In this document: piece by piece, positions 24,485 to 31,436 of the stretch
Numbering within the stretch: position 1 is the stretch's first letter
Layout: each line of letters begins with the position of its first letter
Virus record (IMG/VR): IMGVR_UViG_3300042314_000570
Coordinates: 1-38,178 of that record
Origin: a virus
Reading direction: 5' to 3' (one strand)
Length of the DNA stretch: 38,178 nt
The notes under the pieces: model-generated
What the model was told of the DNA's origin: nothing
The model's database searches: none
The model's input: the letters and a program-made list of their open reading frames with translations, nothing else
Program-made: the position numbers and the translations under genes

Positions 24485-25378
24485 TTAAAATTGATTTTCG
24501 TATTTTTTTACGTGTTCAAAAAATGGAGCAAGTTTAAAATCCTGAGTTAGCCTACCTCGTCTATCATTGCCTGGATCCGGAAAGTCACTATCTTCAGGAC
24601 TCCAGTCTGTAATTTTAATCCAACTGGTAGTATACTTTTTATCAGCTTCAACAGGAAAAAATATTACATTTTTTTCTCGGCATCCGTTAATTTCAGTTTG
24701 TGTCAGCGCCCATTCTTTATCTATGCCTAATTGATTACACACTAATGTAACCATTTCATCCCACGTCCAGTTTTGGTGTTTCTCTAAACTATAGCGTCCT
24801 ACTTGTCCTACATTCCTAAATCGAAGAATTGCTTTACCTTGTGATTCTTTGACTAGTTCGTAAAGTCTCTTAGGTGTATTATCGTTTACACCTTTTTGTA
24901 AGATAACACCAACGTTAACATTCATTTTTACATCTAGACATGCCTTAAGTGCTGTGACTTTTCTTTCAGCCCATGACCCACCACCATCCATAATTTTGTA
25001 GATAGAGTTGTCGTCTGCACCATTCATACTAATATATATACTACGCATACCTGCGTCTGCTAATTCTCTAGCATAACCTGGCCTAGCTAGCATCAGGCCA
25101 TTTGTCATCATTGTAGGGCGATGCCCCAGGCGTTTAATGTTATCTACTATTTCAATTAAGTCTGATCTTACTGTAGGTTCACCGCCTATTAGTCTAATCT
25201 CAGCCTTGTTAGGTAGTTGTGCTAGAACTTCATATAACTTAGTTACATCTAAGTCCGGGACCGTTCTTATGTGTGCATAACAGTTGGCACATTCCATATT
25301 ACATTTGTGAGTGACGTCGACAAAGATGCTATAGAAGTGATTGTCTTTGGGTTCTAATTCGTAATAAGTGTCTATCAT
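24485..25378 (-). CDS. Radical SAM enzyme
   Basis: A 297-residue radical SAM protein. CNMECANC (Cys26, Cys30, Cys33) binds the [4Fe-4S] cluster; RLIGGEPTVRSDL is the GGEP SAM-binding motif; MMTNGLML and YISMNGAD are further family motifs. No SPASM cysteine cluster is evident at the C-terminus. I chose ATG 25378, which is preceded at five nt by a late-like box, over the longer TTG start at 25429. First gene of the operon with desaturase, ACP and GNAT-like protein. The reaction cannot be read from sequence. Confidence 0.9.
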   Translation of the reverse strand: MIDTYYELEPKDNHFYSIFVDVTHKCNMECANCYAHIRTVPDLDVTKLYEVLAQLPNKAEIRLIGGEPTVRSDLIEIVDNIKRLGHRPTMMTNGLMLARPGYARELADAGMRSIYISMNGADDNSIYKIMDGGGSWAERKVTALKACLDVKMNVNVGVILQKGVNDNTPKRLYELVKESQGKAILRFRNVGQVGRYSLEKHQNWTWDEMVTLVCNQLGIDKEWALTQTEINGCREKNVIFFPVEADKKYTTSWIKITDWSPEDSDFPDPGNDRRGRLTQDFKLAPFFEHVKKYENQF

Positions 25379-25383
25379 ACAGT

Positions 25384-25391
25384 TATTTATC
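25384..25391 (-). promoter_or_regulatory. Late-box GATAAATA 5 nt from ATG
   Basis: Reads GATAAATA on the minus strand, five bases before the radical SAM ATG. It would drive the minus-strand operon as a leaderless late message. Confidence 0.5.
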
Positions 25392-25436
25392 GTTACTTTT
25401 AAGGCTGATAATAATTGAATTACGGGCAAACAAGAA

Positions 25437-25465
25437 TTGACCTTGATTCTGATATAGTGTATAAT
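25437..25465 (+). promoter_or_regulatory. Sigma70-type promoter for acpS
   Basis: TTGACC, 17-bp spacer, TATAAT. Start expected near 25472, giving an about 50-nt leader to acpS. It points away from the divergent radical SAM operon. Confidence 0.6.
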
Positions 25466-25523
25466 TTGTGAATGTCTAATATTTTAAAATATACTTTGTT
25501 ATTAACTGGTCTATGTAGTAATC

Positions 25524-25823
25524 ATGTTGGGTTGTGATATCGTTAAGGTTTCTAGATTCAAAAATAATTTATCTAAACTAGCCAATAAAATACTATCTGA
25601 ATCTGAAATAGTTGAGTTCAACAAAGCAACAAACAAAATACAATATATTGCAGGAAGATGGGCTGCCAAAGAAGCCATATTCAAAGCAACCGGTCACCGA
25701 AGAATGACTATACTAAACAGTACTACAGGAAGTCCATATGTAGTAAACAACTCTAATATTAAAATTAGCATTAGCCATGAAAAAGAATACGCAATTGCAG
25801 TTGCGTTACTGATTTACCTATAA
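25524..25823 (+). CDS. acpS: Holo-ACP synthase (phosphopantetheinyl transferase)
   Basis: A 99-residue AcpS-type 4'-phosphopantetheinyl transferase. GCDIVKVSRF at the start matches the metal-binding GIDIVEI motif; AGRWAAKEAIFKAT matches the WAAKEA core; ISISHEKEYAIAVAL matches the SHE motif. It transfers phosphopantetheine from CoA to the ACP serine. It lacks some internal loops of bacterial AcpS (about 120-130 aa) so is a compact version. Divergent from the ACP operon, with its own sigma70 promoter, so activation could precede ACP synthesis. Confidence 0.92.
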   Translation: MLGCDIVKVSRFKNNLSKLANKILSESEIVEFNKATNKIQYIAGRWAAKEAIFKATGHRRMTILNSTTGSPYVVNNSNIKISISHEKEYAIAVALLIYL

Positions 25824-26095
25824 TAAAATAAAAAAGTTGACATCAATTCCTATCTATGCTATACTTCAGCATGAATTGAGAAAAGGTGTTTAATCGCACT
25901 AATTTACAACCAGGACTAAATAAAAGACTATGATGAATAAAACTTGTAAAACGCTAAAGCACATGGGACAATGGCAGTCATTAGCCAGTGTATCCTTTGT
26001 ACCAGCATATCCAACAAGTATTCGTGGCTCAAATGATAACCAAGAAAGAAGCCCGGGGACTAGGTAACAAGTTAACATCATAACGAATTTATCTA
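25824..26095 (+). other. Transcribed leader; possible 45-codon ORF
   Basis: Downstream of acpS lies a consensus promoter and then about 230 nt before a terminator. An ORF of 45 codons (25930-26067, MMNKTCKTLKHMGQW...) is open but lacks a Shine-Dalgarno; ACTAAATA lies seven nt before it. It resembles no family I know. The stretch may be a short regulatory RNA ending at the terminator or encode a small protein. Confidence 0.35.
25837..25865 (+). promoter_or_regulatory. Sigma70-type promoter
   Basis: TTGACA, exact 17-bp spacer, TATACT. The initial transcribed sequence AGCATGAATTGAGAAA is nearly repeated after the promoter at 30975. Confidence 0.7.
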
Positions 26096-26129
26096 ACCCC
26101 TGGGAAACTAAGAAGTCTCAGGGGTTTTT
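26096..26129 (+). terminator. Rho-independent terminator
   Basis: ACCCCTGGGA and TCTCAGGGGT pair with one mismatch over a 10-nt loop, followed by TTTTT. Ends the transcript from the promoter at 25837. Confidence 0.8.
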
Positions 26130-26147
26130 GCTTTTACAGAGAGGAAT

Positions 26148-26176
26148 TTGACAATAAATGGACAAAGAGATACAAT
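26148..26176 (+). promoter_or_regulatory. Sigma70-type promoter for the first tRNA block
   Basis: TTGACAATAAAT start, 17-bp spacer, TACAAT. Its -10 lies inside the short ORF at 26158, so this promoter cannot express that ORF's start; it most likely serves the structured leader and tRNA genes from 26553. Confidence 0.65.
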
Positions 26177-26325
26177 ACAACACTTCTGAAGCAAAGCATG
26201 ATTGGTTTAACAAACATGTTTTGACTAGGGAACAAGTAGCACAGTTGATAGAGGATAAATTTCAACGTGCTAAAGTCTATCATGAGGCTACTAAGAAGGT
26301 TAACCAACTAACTTATACTGATTGA
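26158..26325 (+). CDS. Small hypothetical protein (55 aa)
   Basis: A 55-codon ORF reading MDKEIQYNTSEAKHDWFNKH and then a helical, charged segment (EQVAQLIEDKFQRAKVYHEATKK). Composition looks like real protein. GAGAGGA lies about 12 nt upstream, a rather long spacing. The terminator just upstream and the promoter inside its 5' end argue that it is weakly expressed or only made by read-through. Confidence 0.45.
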   Translation: MDKEIQYNTSEAKHDWFNKHVLTREQVAQLIEDKFQRAKVYHEATKKVNQLTYTD

Positions 26326-26552
26326 TAGATAGCGTGAATAGGCAACGAGAGCCGTAATACAGCGCAAAATGTATAGAATGGGCGGACAGTATACATGAAA
26401 GCATGGTGACAACATGTTAGTAAGACTACTGGGTAGGGTATTGACCCTATCATGTCGTGTAGTAATACACGGCATTCTAAAGCACACATAGTGGAAAATA
26501 AGGCCAAGAGGGCAACCCTGTTGACTAGGGTGAACTATGTGTGCTTTAGAAT
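26326..26552 (+). ncRNA. Structured leader before the first tRNA
   Basis: No credible ORF. Short hairpins: TAGGGT-ATTG-ACCCTA (26434-26449) and CGTGT-AGTAAT-ACACG (26456-26471), then a perfect 21-bp inverted repeat whose second arm ends in the first two bases of tRNA-Arg. Looks like a structured RNA or tRNA-precursor processing leader. Confidence 0.5.
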
Positions 26553-26554
26553 GC
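26472..26554. repeat. Perfect 21-bp inverted repeat abutting tRNA-Arg
   Basis: Arms 26472-26492 and 26534-26554 (GCATTCTAAAGCACACATAGT and its reverse complement) over a 41-nt loop that itself contains ACCCT/AGGGT. As RNA this gives a long helix ending at the tRNA 5' end, a candidate RNase III-type processing site. Confidence 0.8.
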
Positions 26555-26629
26555 GACCGTAACTCAGTGGATTAGAGTACCTGTCTACGAAATAGGGAGT
26601 CGGAGGTTCAAGTCCTTCCGGTCGCACCA
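26553..26629 (+). tRNA. tRNA-Arg (ACG)
   Basis: Acceptor GCGACCG pairs with CGGTCGC, encoded CCA; loop CTACGAA gives anticodon ACG. Confidence 0.9.
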
Positions 26630-26635
26630 ATATAT

Positions 26636-26711
26636 AGGACCATAGCTCAGTAGGTAGAGCAGCGGACTTTTAATCCGTTGGTCGGGCGTTCGAACCGCCC
26701 TGGTCCTACCA
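26636..26711 (+). tRNA. tRNA-Lys (TTT)
   Basis: Acceptor AGGACCA pairs with TGGTCCT, encoded CCA; anticodon TTT in a standard Lys layout. Confidence 0.95.
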
Positions 26712-26719
26712 CATAATAT

Positions 26720-26811
26720 GGAAACGTGGCAGAGCCCGGTTTAATGCACCTGACTTGAAATCAGACGGATCAGCAATGGTCCCGTGAGTTCGAATCTCAC
26801 CGTTTCTACCA
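26720..26811 (+). tRNA. tRNA-Ser (TGA)
   Basis: Class II tRNA with long variable arm; loop CTTGAAA gives anticodon TGA; CCA encoded. Confidence 0.92.
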
Positions 26812-26813
26812 AT

Positions 26814-26890
26814 GGTGCTTGTCGTCAAGCGGTTAAGACCTCGGATTGTGATTCCGATATGCGTGGGTTCAAATCCCATCAAGCACCCCA
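26814..26890 (+). tRNA. tRNA-His (GTG)
   Basis: Has the His-specific extra G at -1 opposite C73; loop TTGTGAT gives anticodon GTG; CCA encoded. Confidence 0.93.
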
Positions 26891-26966
26891 TGGATGTATA
26901 GCACAGTGGTAGTGCAACTCCTTCATACGGAGTAGGTCAGTAGTTCAAATCTACTTACATCCACCA
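26891..26966 (+). tRNA. tRNA-Met (CAT), elongator-type
   Basis: Acceptor TGGATGT pairs with ACATCCA; loop TTCATAC gives CAT. Lacks initiator features, so elongator Met is most likely. It starts directly at the preceding tRNA's CCA end. Confidence 0.85.
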
Positions 26967-26970
26967 ATTC

Positions 26971-27045
26971 ACCGCTATAGCTCAGTGGTAGAGCACCGCC
27001 TTGATAAGGCGTAGGTCCCTGGTTCAAATCTAGGTGGCGGTACCA
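26971..27045 (+). tRNA. tRNA-Ile (GAT)
   Basis: Acceptor ACCGCTA pairs with TGGCGGT; loop TTGATAA gives anticodon GAT; CCA encoded. A minus-strand CDS ends inside it. Confidence 0.92.
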
Positions 27046-27607
27046 ATTCTGTTATCGTAGATAACAACTCATTATAGTTAGAAGGTTTAGGAACAATATA
27101 ATAACCTGCATCAGTCATCTCAGGTAAGTCTTCGTAATATAGGTCTAAATCAAAATTAATAGGTGCTGAGTTTAATTTATAATTTGCGTATTTAATATAT
27201 AAAATATTTTGTTTGATTTTTGCTATATCAATGTTAAGAGTGTCAACTAAATTTAATTGATTTGTGTTTCTAAAATGCCACTTAAAACCTCTTTCAGTTG
27301 CAATGTAAAAACTTGCAATTTGTTCAACAATATTTTTTCGTCTAATTCTTATTTTATATGCATTTTCAATAAGATAATTGGTTATATCACTTCTGTATCT
27401 ATTCAAATGTATATAATGAAATTTAAGAATAAAGTTTTTTGACTGAGAGAAATAATCGTAAAAGTCAGTCATTTCCTTACCGCCTGTGTAATCAGGTTCT
27501 TTAAAGTAAGGTACGTCATACAAAGTTTGTAAATATGAACCTAACACTGAACTTCCTGTTCTAGGAGATGAAATAATTAAGATTGGGGTTTTTGTAATGT
27601 TAAACAT
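26975..27607 (-). CDS. Sulfotransferase-like protein ending inside a tRNA gene
   Basis: A 210-residue protein. PILIISSPRTGSSVLGSYL near the N-terminus is the 5'-phosphosulfate-binding loop of PAPS-dependent sulfotransferases, and FHYIHLNRYRSD plus IRRKNIVEQIAS fit the 3'-phosphate-binding region. It would add sulphate to a glycan or small molecule. I use ATG 27607, four nt after a late-like box, not the TTG at 27610. The last about 22 residues (from LVPPPRFEPGT) are antisense to tRNA-Ile, so the original C-terminus has been lost or replaced. Confidence 0.75.
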   Translation of the reverse strand: MFNITKTPILIISSPRTGSSVLGSYLQTLYDVPYFKEPDYTGGKEMTDFYDYFSQSKNFILKFHYIHLNRYRSDITNYLIENAYKIRIRRKNIVEQIASFYIATERGFKWHFRNTNQLNLVDTLNIDIAKIKQNILYIKYANYKLNSAPINFDLDLYYEDLPEMTDAGYYIVPKPSNYNELLSTITELVPPPRFEPGTYALSRRCSTTEL

Positions 27608-27611
27608 CAAT

Positions 27612-27619
27612 TATTTAGC
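27612..27619 (-). promoter_or_regulatory. Late-like box GCTAAATA 4 nt from ATG
   Basis: Minus-strand GCTAAATA, four bases before the sulfotransferase ATG; keeps the TAAATA core. Confidence 0.4.
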
Positions 27620-27627
27620 AAGATTAT

Positions 27628-27701
27628 TGGGGGTTAGTTAAATGGCATAACATCGGATTTTGATTCCGAGATCACAAGTTCGATTCTTGTACCCTCTGCC
27701 A
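27628..27701 (+). tRNA. tRNA-Gln (TTG)
   Basis: Weak U1-U72 end typical of Gln-type acceptors, then GGGGGT/ACCCTC; loop TTTTGAT gives TTG; CCA encoded. Confidence 0.9.
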
Positions 27702-27742
27702 GTTATGGGATAGACGATAGGTTTGAGTCCCTGTCAATCTAG

Positions 27743-27762
27743 TCACAGTGGGGTTACTGTGA
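27743..27762. repeat. 7-bp hairpin in tRNA spacer
   Basis: TCACAGT/ACTGTGA over a 6-nt loop, in a 159-nt gene-free spacer that also has ATAGG/CCTAT arms. Confidence 0.45.
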
Positions 27763-27860
27763 TGACACTATAGTATGATTGATAGGTGTATAAACTTGCC
27801 TATACGAGACAATCTAACGAGGCTTATTAACACTAAGATAGTTAGGCTCCCTCTTTTATC

Positions 27861-27935
27861 GGGTCCTTAGTTCAATGGATAGAATACGATGCTTCGAACT
27901 TCGGGATGTGGGTTCAATTCCTGCAGGACCCACCA
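27861..27935 (+). tRNA. tRNA-Arg (TCG)
   Basis: Acceptor GGGTCCT pairs with AGGACCC; loop CTTCGAA gives TCG; anticodon stem has one T-T mismatch; CCA encoded. Confidence 0.88.
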
Positions 27936-27941
27936 CTCGGC

Positions 27942-27949
27942 ATTAAATA
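27942..27949 (+). promoter_or_regulatory. Late-like box ATTAAATA
   Basis: Lies 33 nt before the HNH gene ATG at 27983, which has AAGGAG in between; weaker match than the others. Confidence 0.35.
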
Positions 27950-27982
27950 CAATTAGTGATAATAACAGAAAAGGAGTACTAC

Positions 27983-28543
27983 ATGGCTGTTCTAGCACTA
28001 GATATCTCGGGCGTTCCCCGGCAATGGATATCAAATGATGACGCAATTACCTATAAAGCAAAAGATGCCATCGCATGGTCAATGGGGAATATTGTGGCTA
28101 AATACCGCGGTGGCATACAAAATGATGGTACATTAAGTTACTTAGAAGCATCTAGTATCATTGCCATCAAAGGTCATGGATTCAATCCATACAAACACTC
28201 ATGTGTTGCATTAACTAATAAAACATTGTTTGGTCGTGACCGTCATGTATGTGCTTATTGCGGCGAACAGTTTCCAAACTATCATCTATTAAGTCGTGAC
28301 CACATTGTTCCACGTAGCAAAGGTGGTGAAAACACTTGGATGAACGTTGTTACAGCTTGTAAAGATTGTAACAGTAAAAAAGGACATAAGAGTTTAAAGG
28401 AAGTACGCATGGAATTACTATACGCACCTTATGTCCCAAATCACTACGAAAATATGATTCTACAACATAGAACAATACTTGCTGACCAAATGGAATATTT
28501 GTTAGCAGGTGTTCCAAAACATAGTAGAATTTTATTAAGTTAG
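27983..28543 (+). CDS. HNH endonuclease in tRNA array
   Basis: A 186-residue protein with a compact C-terminal HNH core: CAYCGEQFPNYHLLSRDHIV, PRSKGGENTWMNVVTACKDC, NSKKGHKS. The two CxxC pairs bind zinc and DHI/N/H form the nuclease site. The N-terminal 90 residues (ALDISGVPRQWISNDDAI) form a separate domain also seen in phage and bacterial HNH proteins. Start at 27983 after AAGGAG; the upstream GTG is not needed. Lies between tRNA-Arg and tRNA-Thr, typical of a homing endonuclease in a tRNA cluster. Confidence 0.85.
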   Translation: MAVLALDISGVPRQWISNDDAITYKAKDAIAWSMGNIVAKYRGGIQNDGTLSYLEASSIIAIKGHGFNPYKHSCVALTNKTLFGRDRHVCAYCGEQFPNYHLLSRDHIVPRSKGGENTWMNVVTACKDCNSKKGHKSLKEVRMELLYAPYVPNHYENMILQHRTILADQMEYLLAGVPKHSRILLS

Positions 28544-28568
28544 TGTTTAATACTATTAAATAAAAGTC

Positions 28569-28643
28569 GCCCTTATAGCTCAGTGGTAGAGCAGCGCCCT
28601 TGTAAGGCGAAGGTCCCGTGTTCAAGTCATGGTGGGGGCACCA
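28569..28643 (+). tRNA. tRNA-Thr (TGT)
   Basis: Acceptor GCCCTTA pairs with TGGGGGC (one T-G wobble pairings); loop CTTGTAA gives TGT; CCA encoded. Confidence 0.92.
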
Positions 28644-28650
28644 AAATTAT

Positions 28651-28726
28651 TCTCCTATAGCTCAGTCGGTAGAGCGTTTGACTGTTAATCAAAATGTCCG
28701 TGGTTCGAGCCCACGTAGGGGAGCCA
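28651..28726 (+). tRNA. tRNA-Asn (GTT)
   Basis: Acceptor TCTCCTA pairs with TAGGGGA; loop CTGTTAA gives GTT; CCA encoded. Confidence 0.92.
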
Positions 28727-28731
28727 AATTT

Positions 28732-29427
28732 ATGCATAAAATAAAAATATTCAGTCATATCATTGATACACCAGATAGTTTGATGATTTTTAATCATCAA
28801 TTTTCTTTGCTTAAAGAAACTGGTTTGTTAGAATTAGCAGATAAAATATATCTATGTGTTAATGGTAAGCTGGCTATATTTAATACAATACAAGAACTAG
28901 CAAATCAATATCATAATGTAGAAATGGTACATACTAGTAATAGTATTGAACACTATGAATATCCTACATTAAAATTTCTTAAAGAAACTATTGATAATGA
29001 TAGTGATTCTTATATTTTGTATTTTCATGTTAAAGGTGCTAGCAAAAATAACGTTAAACCAATACACGACTGGCGGTTTCTATTAGAGTACTATAATATA
29101 GTAAACTATAAAAAATGTATAGAGCTATTAGACACCGGTTATTGTACTGTTGGTATATTGTATAGCGAAGGAATGATTAGTCAATGGCCTCATTATAGTG
29201 GAAACTTTTGGTGGGCTAACTCTAATCATATTAAAAAATTACCCAAACTACCTCACAAAAATGAATCTATTATAGGGGAAGTTAGTACAATTAGTAAAAT
29301 GATGTATATATCTGATTACTTTAGATATGACCATGAAGCTTGGATAGGATGCATTCAACCATGGAATTATGTATCATTGTTTCAGGGTGACATTGAAAGA
29401 GAAGTTATTAGGATTACAAATACATGA
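28732..29427 (+). CDS. Glycosyltransferase-like protein
   Basis: A 231-residue protein starting five bases after tRNA-Asn, so it is probably read from the tRNA transcript. It has YILYFHVKGAS, then HDWRFLLEYYNIVNY, and HYSGNFWWANSNHIKKLP, a pattern I associate with glycosyltransferase-like proteins in phage and capsule clusters; no classical DxD motif is obvious. The longer frame upstream runs through two tRNAs and is not real. ATGA overlap with the following oxygenase. Could modify surface sugars; moderate certainty. Confidence 0.5.
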   Translation: MHKIKIFSHIIDTPDSLMIFNHQFSLLKETGLLELADKIYLCVNGKLAIFNTIQELANQYHNVEMVHTSNSIEHYEYPTLKFLKETIDNDSDSYILYFHVKGASKNNVKPIHDWRFLLEYYNIVNYKKCIELLDTGYCTVGILYSEGMISQWPHYSGNFWWANSNHIKKLPKLPHKNESIIGEVSTISKMMYISDYFRYDHEAWIGCIQPWNYVSLFQGDIEREVIRITNT

Positions 29428-30140
29428 CAGAATCAAACATACCCTTTTATCATTTGATAATTGATAATTTCTTTGAACAAGAAATGGCAGAAAAATTGTC
29501 AGACGAATTTATTGATTATAATGATGAACGTTGGTTTTATTACAACAATGTGATTGAAAATAAAAAAACGTTGAATGATTGGAGATTTTTACCTAAACAT
29601 GTATATCAAGCATTTACTCAGTTTTGCTCAGATGAGTTTGTTAAAAAACTACAGGATATGACTGGTATAGAAAAATTGTATCCTGATTATGGATTGCATG
29701 GTGGTGGCTGTCATATGCATGGTAGAAACGGCAAACTTAATATACATAGAGATTATTCTGTACACCCTAAATTAGGATTAGAACGCAAGTTAAATCTTAT
29801 TGTATATCTTTCTAAAGATTGGGATAACTTATGGGGTGGTGGCTTAGAATTATGGTCACATGATACTAAAAACAATCAACCAAAAGAAAAAGTAAAAGAA
29901 GTAGAATGTGTTTATAATCGTGCTGTACTTTTTGACACCACACAAAATTCTTGGCATGGGTTACCTGAACCGTTGCGTTGCCCAGAAAATGTATACAGAA
30001 AAAGCCTAGCCATGTATTATATGACTAATCCTAGTGTAAATGTTGATCCAAGACAACGTGCATTATTTGCACCTACAAAAAATCAAAAAAATGATATTGA
30101 AGTGAAAAAATTCATAGAAGAAAGAACTAAGCTATCTTAA
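29424..30140 (+). CDS. 2OG-Fe(II) oxygenase (prolyl-4-hydroxylase type)
   Basis: A 238-residue double-stranded beta-helix enzyme. IHRDYSVHP supplies the HxD pair, NSWHGLPEPL the distal His, and YRKSLAMYYM the 2-oxoglutarate-binding Lys/Arg region; NLIVYLSKDWDNLWGG fits the core strands of the P4H family. It would hydroxylate a protein or sugar target using 2-oxoglutarate. Co-translated with the glycosyltransferase-like gene. Ends 3 nt before tRNA-Arg(TCT). Confidence 0.85.
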   Translation: MTESNIPFYHLIIDNFFEQEMAEKLSDEFIDYNDERWFYYNNVIENKKTLNDWRFLPKHVYQAFTQFCSDEFVKKLQDMTGIEKLYPDYGLHGGGCHMHGRNGKLNIHRDYSVHPKLGLERKLNLIVYLSKDWDNLWGGGLELWSHDTKNNQPKEKVKEVECVYNRAVLFDTTQNSWHGLPEPLRCPENVYRKSLAMYYMTNPSVNVDPRQRALFAPTKNQKNDIEVKKFIEERTKLS

Positions 30141-30143
30141 TAT

Positions 30144-30218
30144 CTGGCGTTAGTATAATGGATCATACAGTAGCCTTCTAAGCTATCAATAGAGGTTCGA
30201 TTCCTCTACGCCGGACCA
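30144..30218 (+). tRNA. tRNA-Arg (TCT), copy 1
   Basis: Acceptor CTGGCGT pairs with ACGCCGG; loop CTTCTAA gives TCT; CCA encoded. DnaJ ends inside it on the other strand. Confidence 0.88.
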
Positions 30219-30802
30219 TCAACATTTTCTAGTAGTAATCGCCATTCATCATTGCTATAATGATAGTTTTCTAATACATCTAACATTTTATTAAACACTA
30301 GTAAGGCTCTATCATACATAATTACCTCAGATTGTTTATGTTTGATTTTTTCTTCAACAAAAGATTTTAAAAAATTTTCACCATCTTTTTTTAATTTAAT
30401 TTTTTTACTAATAGTGGTAAATTTTTTTATAGCAACATGACATTCTTCAATAGCCATATTGGTTTGTTGCTGTGCTTGATAAATATCAACCTTCATTTTT
30501 AAAATCAAGTCATCAAATTCTGGATTTATAATATTACTAAAGTGTGACACCATAACAGCCAGTCTGTTATACACTTCATTATCAATACCATTACTATCGT
30601 ACGGTTGACCAGTTGAATCATAATGGGCACGTTTTTCGGGATCACCCAATGTGTCATATGCATATTTAATTCGTTGAAATTTTTCAGAATCACCTCCTTT
30701 ATCGGGATGATGTATTTGTGCTAGTATTCTGTATTTTTGTTTGATTTCTTCGGAAGTACAATTTTTAGGTAATTCTAGGTCATCATATAAGGTGTTTTCC
30801 AT
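30206..30802 (-). CDS. J-domain (DnaJ-like) protein
   Basis: A 198-residue protein. The first 65 residues form a J domain: YDDLELPKNCTSEEIKQKYR, then QIHHPDKGGDSEKF with the HPD motif that stimulates Hsp70 ATPase, and IKYAYDTLGDPEKRAHYD. No Gly/Phe, zinc-finger or client-binding domain follows; instead a helical, Lys-rich C-terminal half. It probably redirects host DnaK. Its stop (TAG) and last residues lie antisense to the 3' end of tRNA-Arg. A late-like box sits five nt before its ATG. Confidence 0.9.
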   Translation of the reverse strand: MENTLYDDLELPKNCTSEEIKQKYRILAQIHHPDKGGDSEKFQRIKYAYDTLGDPEKRAHYDSTGQPYDSNGIDNEVYNRLAVMVSHFSNIINPEFDDLILKMKVDIYQAQQQTNMAIEECHVAIKKFTTISKKIKLKKDGENFLKSFVEEKIKHKQSEVIMYDRALLVFNKMLDVLENYHYSNDEWRLLLENVDGPA

Positions 30803-30807
30803 AAGCT

Positions 30808-30815
30808 TATTTATC
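30808..30815 (-). promoter_or_regulatory. Late-box GATAAATA 5 nt from ATG
   Basis: Minus-strand GATAAATA, five bases before the DnaJ ATG at 30802; predicted leaderless late message. It touches the first base of a tRNA on the other strand. Confidence 0.5.
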
Positions 30816-30889
30816 TGGGGTTAGTATAATGGATAATACAATCGGCTTCTACCCGATGAATGTGGGTTCGATTCCTGCACCCCGGACCA
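30815..30889 (+). tRNA. tRNA-Arg (TCT), copy 2
   Basis: Acceptor CTGGGGT pairs with ACCCCGG; stem ATCGG/CCGAT with loop CTTCTAC gives TCT; CCA encoded. Second TCT copy, similar in D arm to copy 1. Confidence 0.88.
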
Positions 30890-30893
30890 AAAT

Positions 30894-30922
30894 TTGACAA
30901 TAAATCCTCAATCTGCTATACT
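30894..30922 (+). promoter_or_regulatory. Sigma70-type promoter (upstream of tandem pair)
   Basis: TTGACA, 17-bp spacer, TATACT, with TTGACAATAAAT at the -35 end. Confidence 0.7.
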
Positions 30923-30974
30923 CTAGTTATAGATTGATTGAACAAGTTCTTGGGAAACAGTGAAACAAAAGAAT

Positions 30975-31003
30975 TTGACAATAAATGGTAGTTATGATAC
31001 AAT
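30975..31003 (+). promoter_or_regulatory. Sigma70-type promoter (downstream of tandem pair)
   Basis: TTGACAATAAAT, 17-bp spacer, TACAAT. Followed by AGCATGAGTTGAGAAA and a boxA-like element. Confidence 0.7.
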
Positions 31004-31043
31004 CATAGCATGAGTTGAGAAAGTCATCGTACTAATCAACAGA

Positions 31044-31054
31044 GTTCTTTAAAA
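31044..31054 (+). promoter_or_regulatory. boxA-like antitermination element
   Basis: GTTCTTTAAAA, close to the rRNA-operon boxA (TGCTCTTTA...) bound by NusB/S10. About 40 nt into the predicted transcript. Confidence 0.45.
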
Positions 31055-31310
31055 TTCTGAGTTATCATATAGCCCTGTTTAAGTTACAGGGACTATATGA
31101 AAATACATTAAGGTCACCTAATCCGTTAGGCAGGTCTATGAGGTCAGCCGGTGGACGACGCCGGGTCGCATAGGGTGCAAGAAGCGTATCTACAATAGCA
31201 ATATTGTTTAACGTGACGGGAAGTTAGGCAGTAATGACAGAAACAACGATCCAGTAGACGGTACTGGTGGATACAGTTTACGTTCCTTAATGTTTTTTCA
31301 TATAGTGTGT

Positions 31311-31432
31311 TATTAGTTTTGCTGATGTAAGCGCCTGAGTAAACGTCAACTCTAACTAACTATGTATATAAACGGTACGTCCAGCTGGCAATTCCGTTGA
31401 GCATAGCAAATAGTGCGTCAGCAAAACTAATA
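31311..31432. repeat. Perfect 15-bp inverted repeat before tRNA-Glu
   Basis: TATTAGTTTTGCTGA (31311-31325) and its reverse complement (31418-31432) enclose 92 nt. The tRNA starts four bases later. Confidence 0.8.
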
Positions 31433-31436
31433 GCAT

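Larger units (their letters stand above)
31004..31436 (+). ncRNA. Long structured non-coding RNA leader before tRNA-Glu
   Basis: About 430 nt with no credible ORF but many stable hairpins: CATATAG-CCCTGT with ACAGGG-A-CTATATG (31066-31099), CCTAA-TCCG-TTAGG (31117-31130), CCGG arms (31148-31164), CAATA-GCAA-TATTG (31193-31206), CCAGTA-GACGG-TACTGG (31251-31267), then TTTTTT at 31293. The last part is a 15-bp inverted repeat ending four nt before tRNA-Glu. No known RNA family recognised. Confidence 0.55.

Noticed and set aside
25930-26067. 45-codon ORF as a confident gene
   Set aside because: No Shine-Dalgarno and no recognisable family; kept only as a possibility inside the leader entry.
28618-28731. 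N-terminal extension of the glycosyltransferase-like gene
   Set aside because: It is a frame running through tRNA-Thr and tRNA-Asn; the ATG at 28732 follows the tRNA end.
31004-31436. tmRNA or group I intron
   Set aside because: No tRNA-Ala-like ends with a tag frame, and no intron core elements or split tRNA were found.
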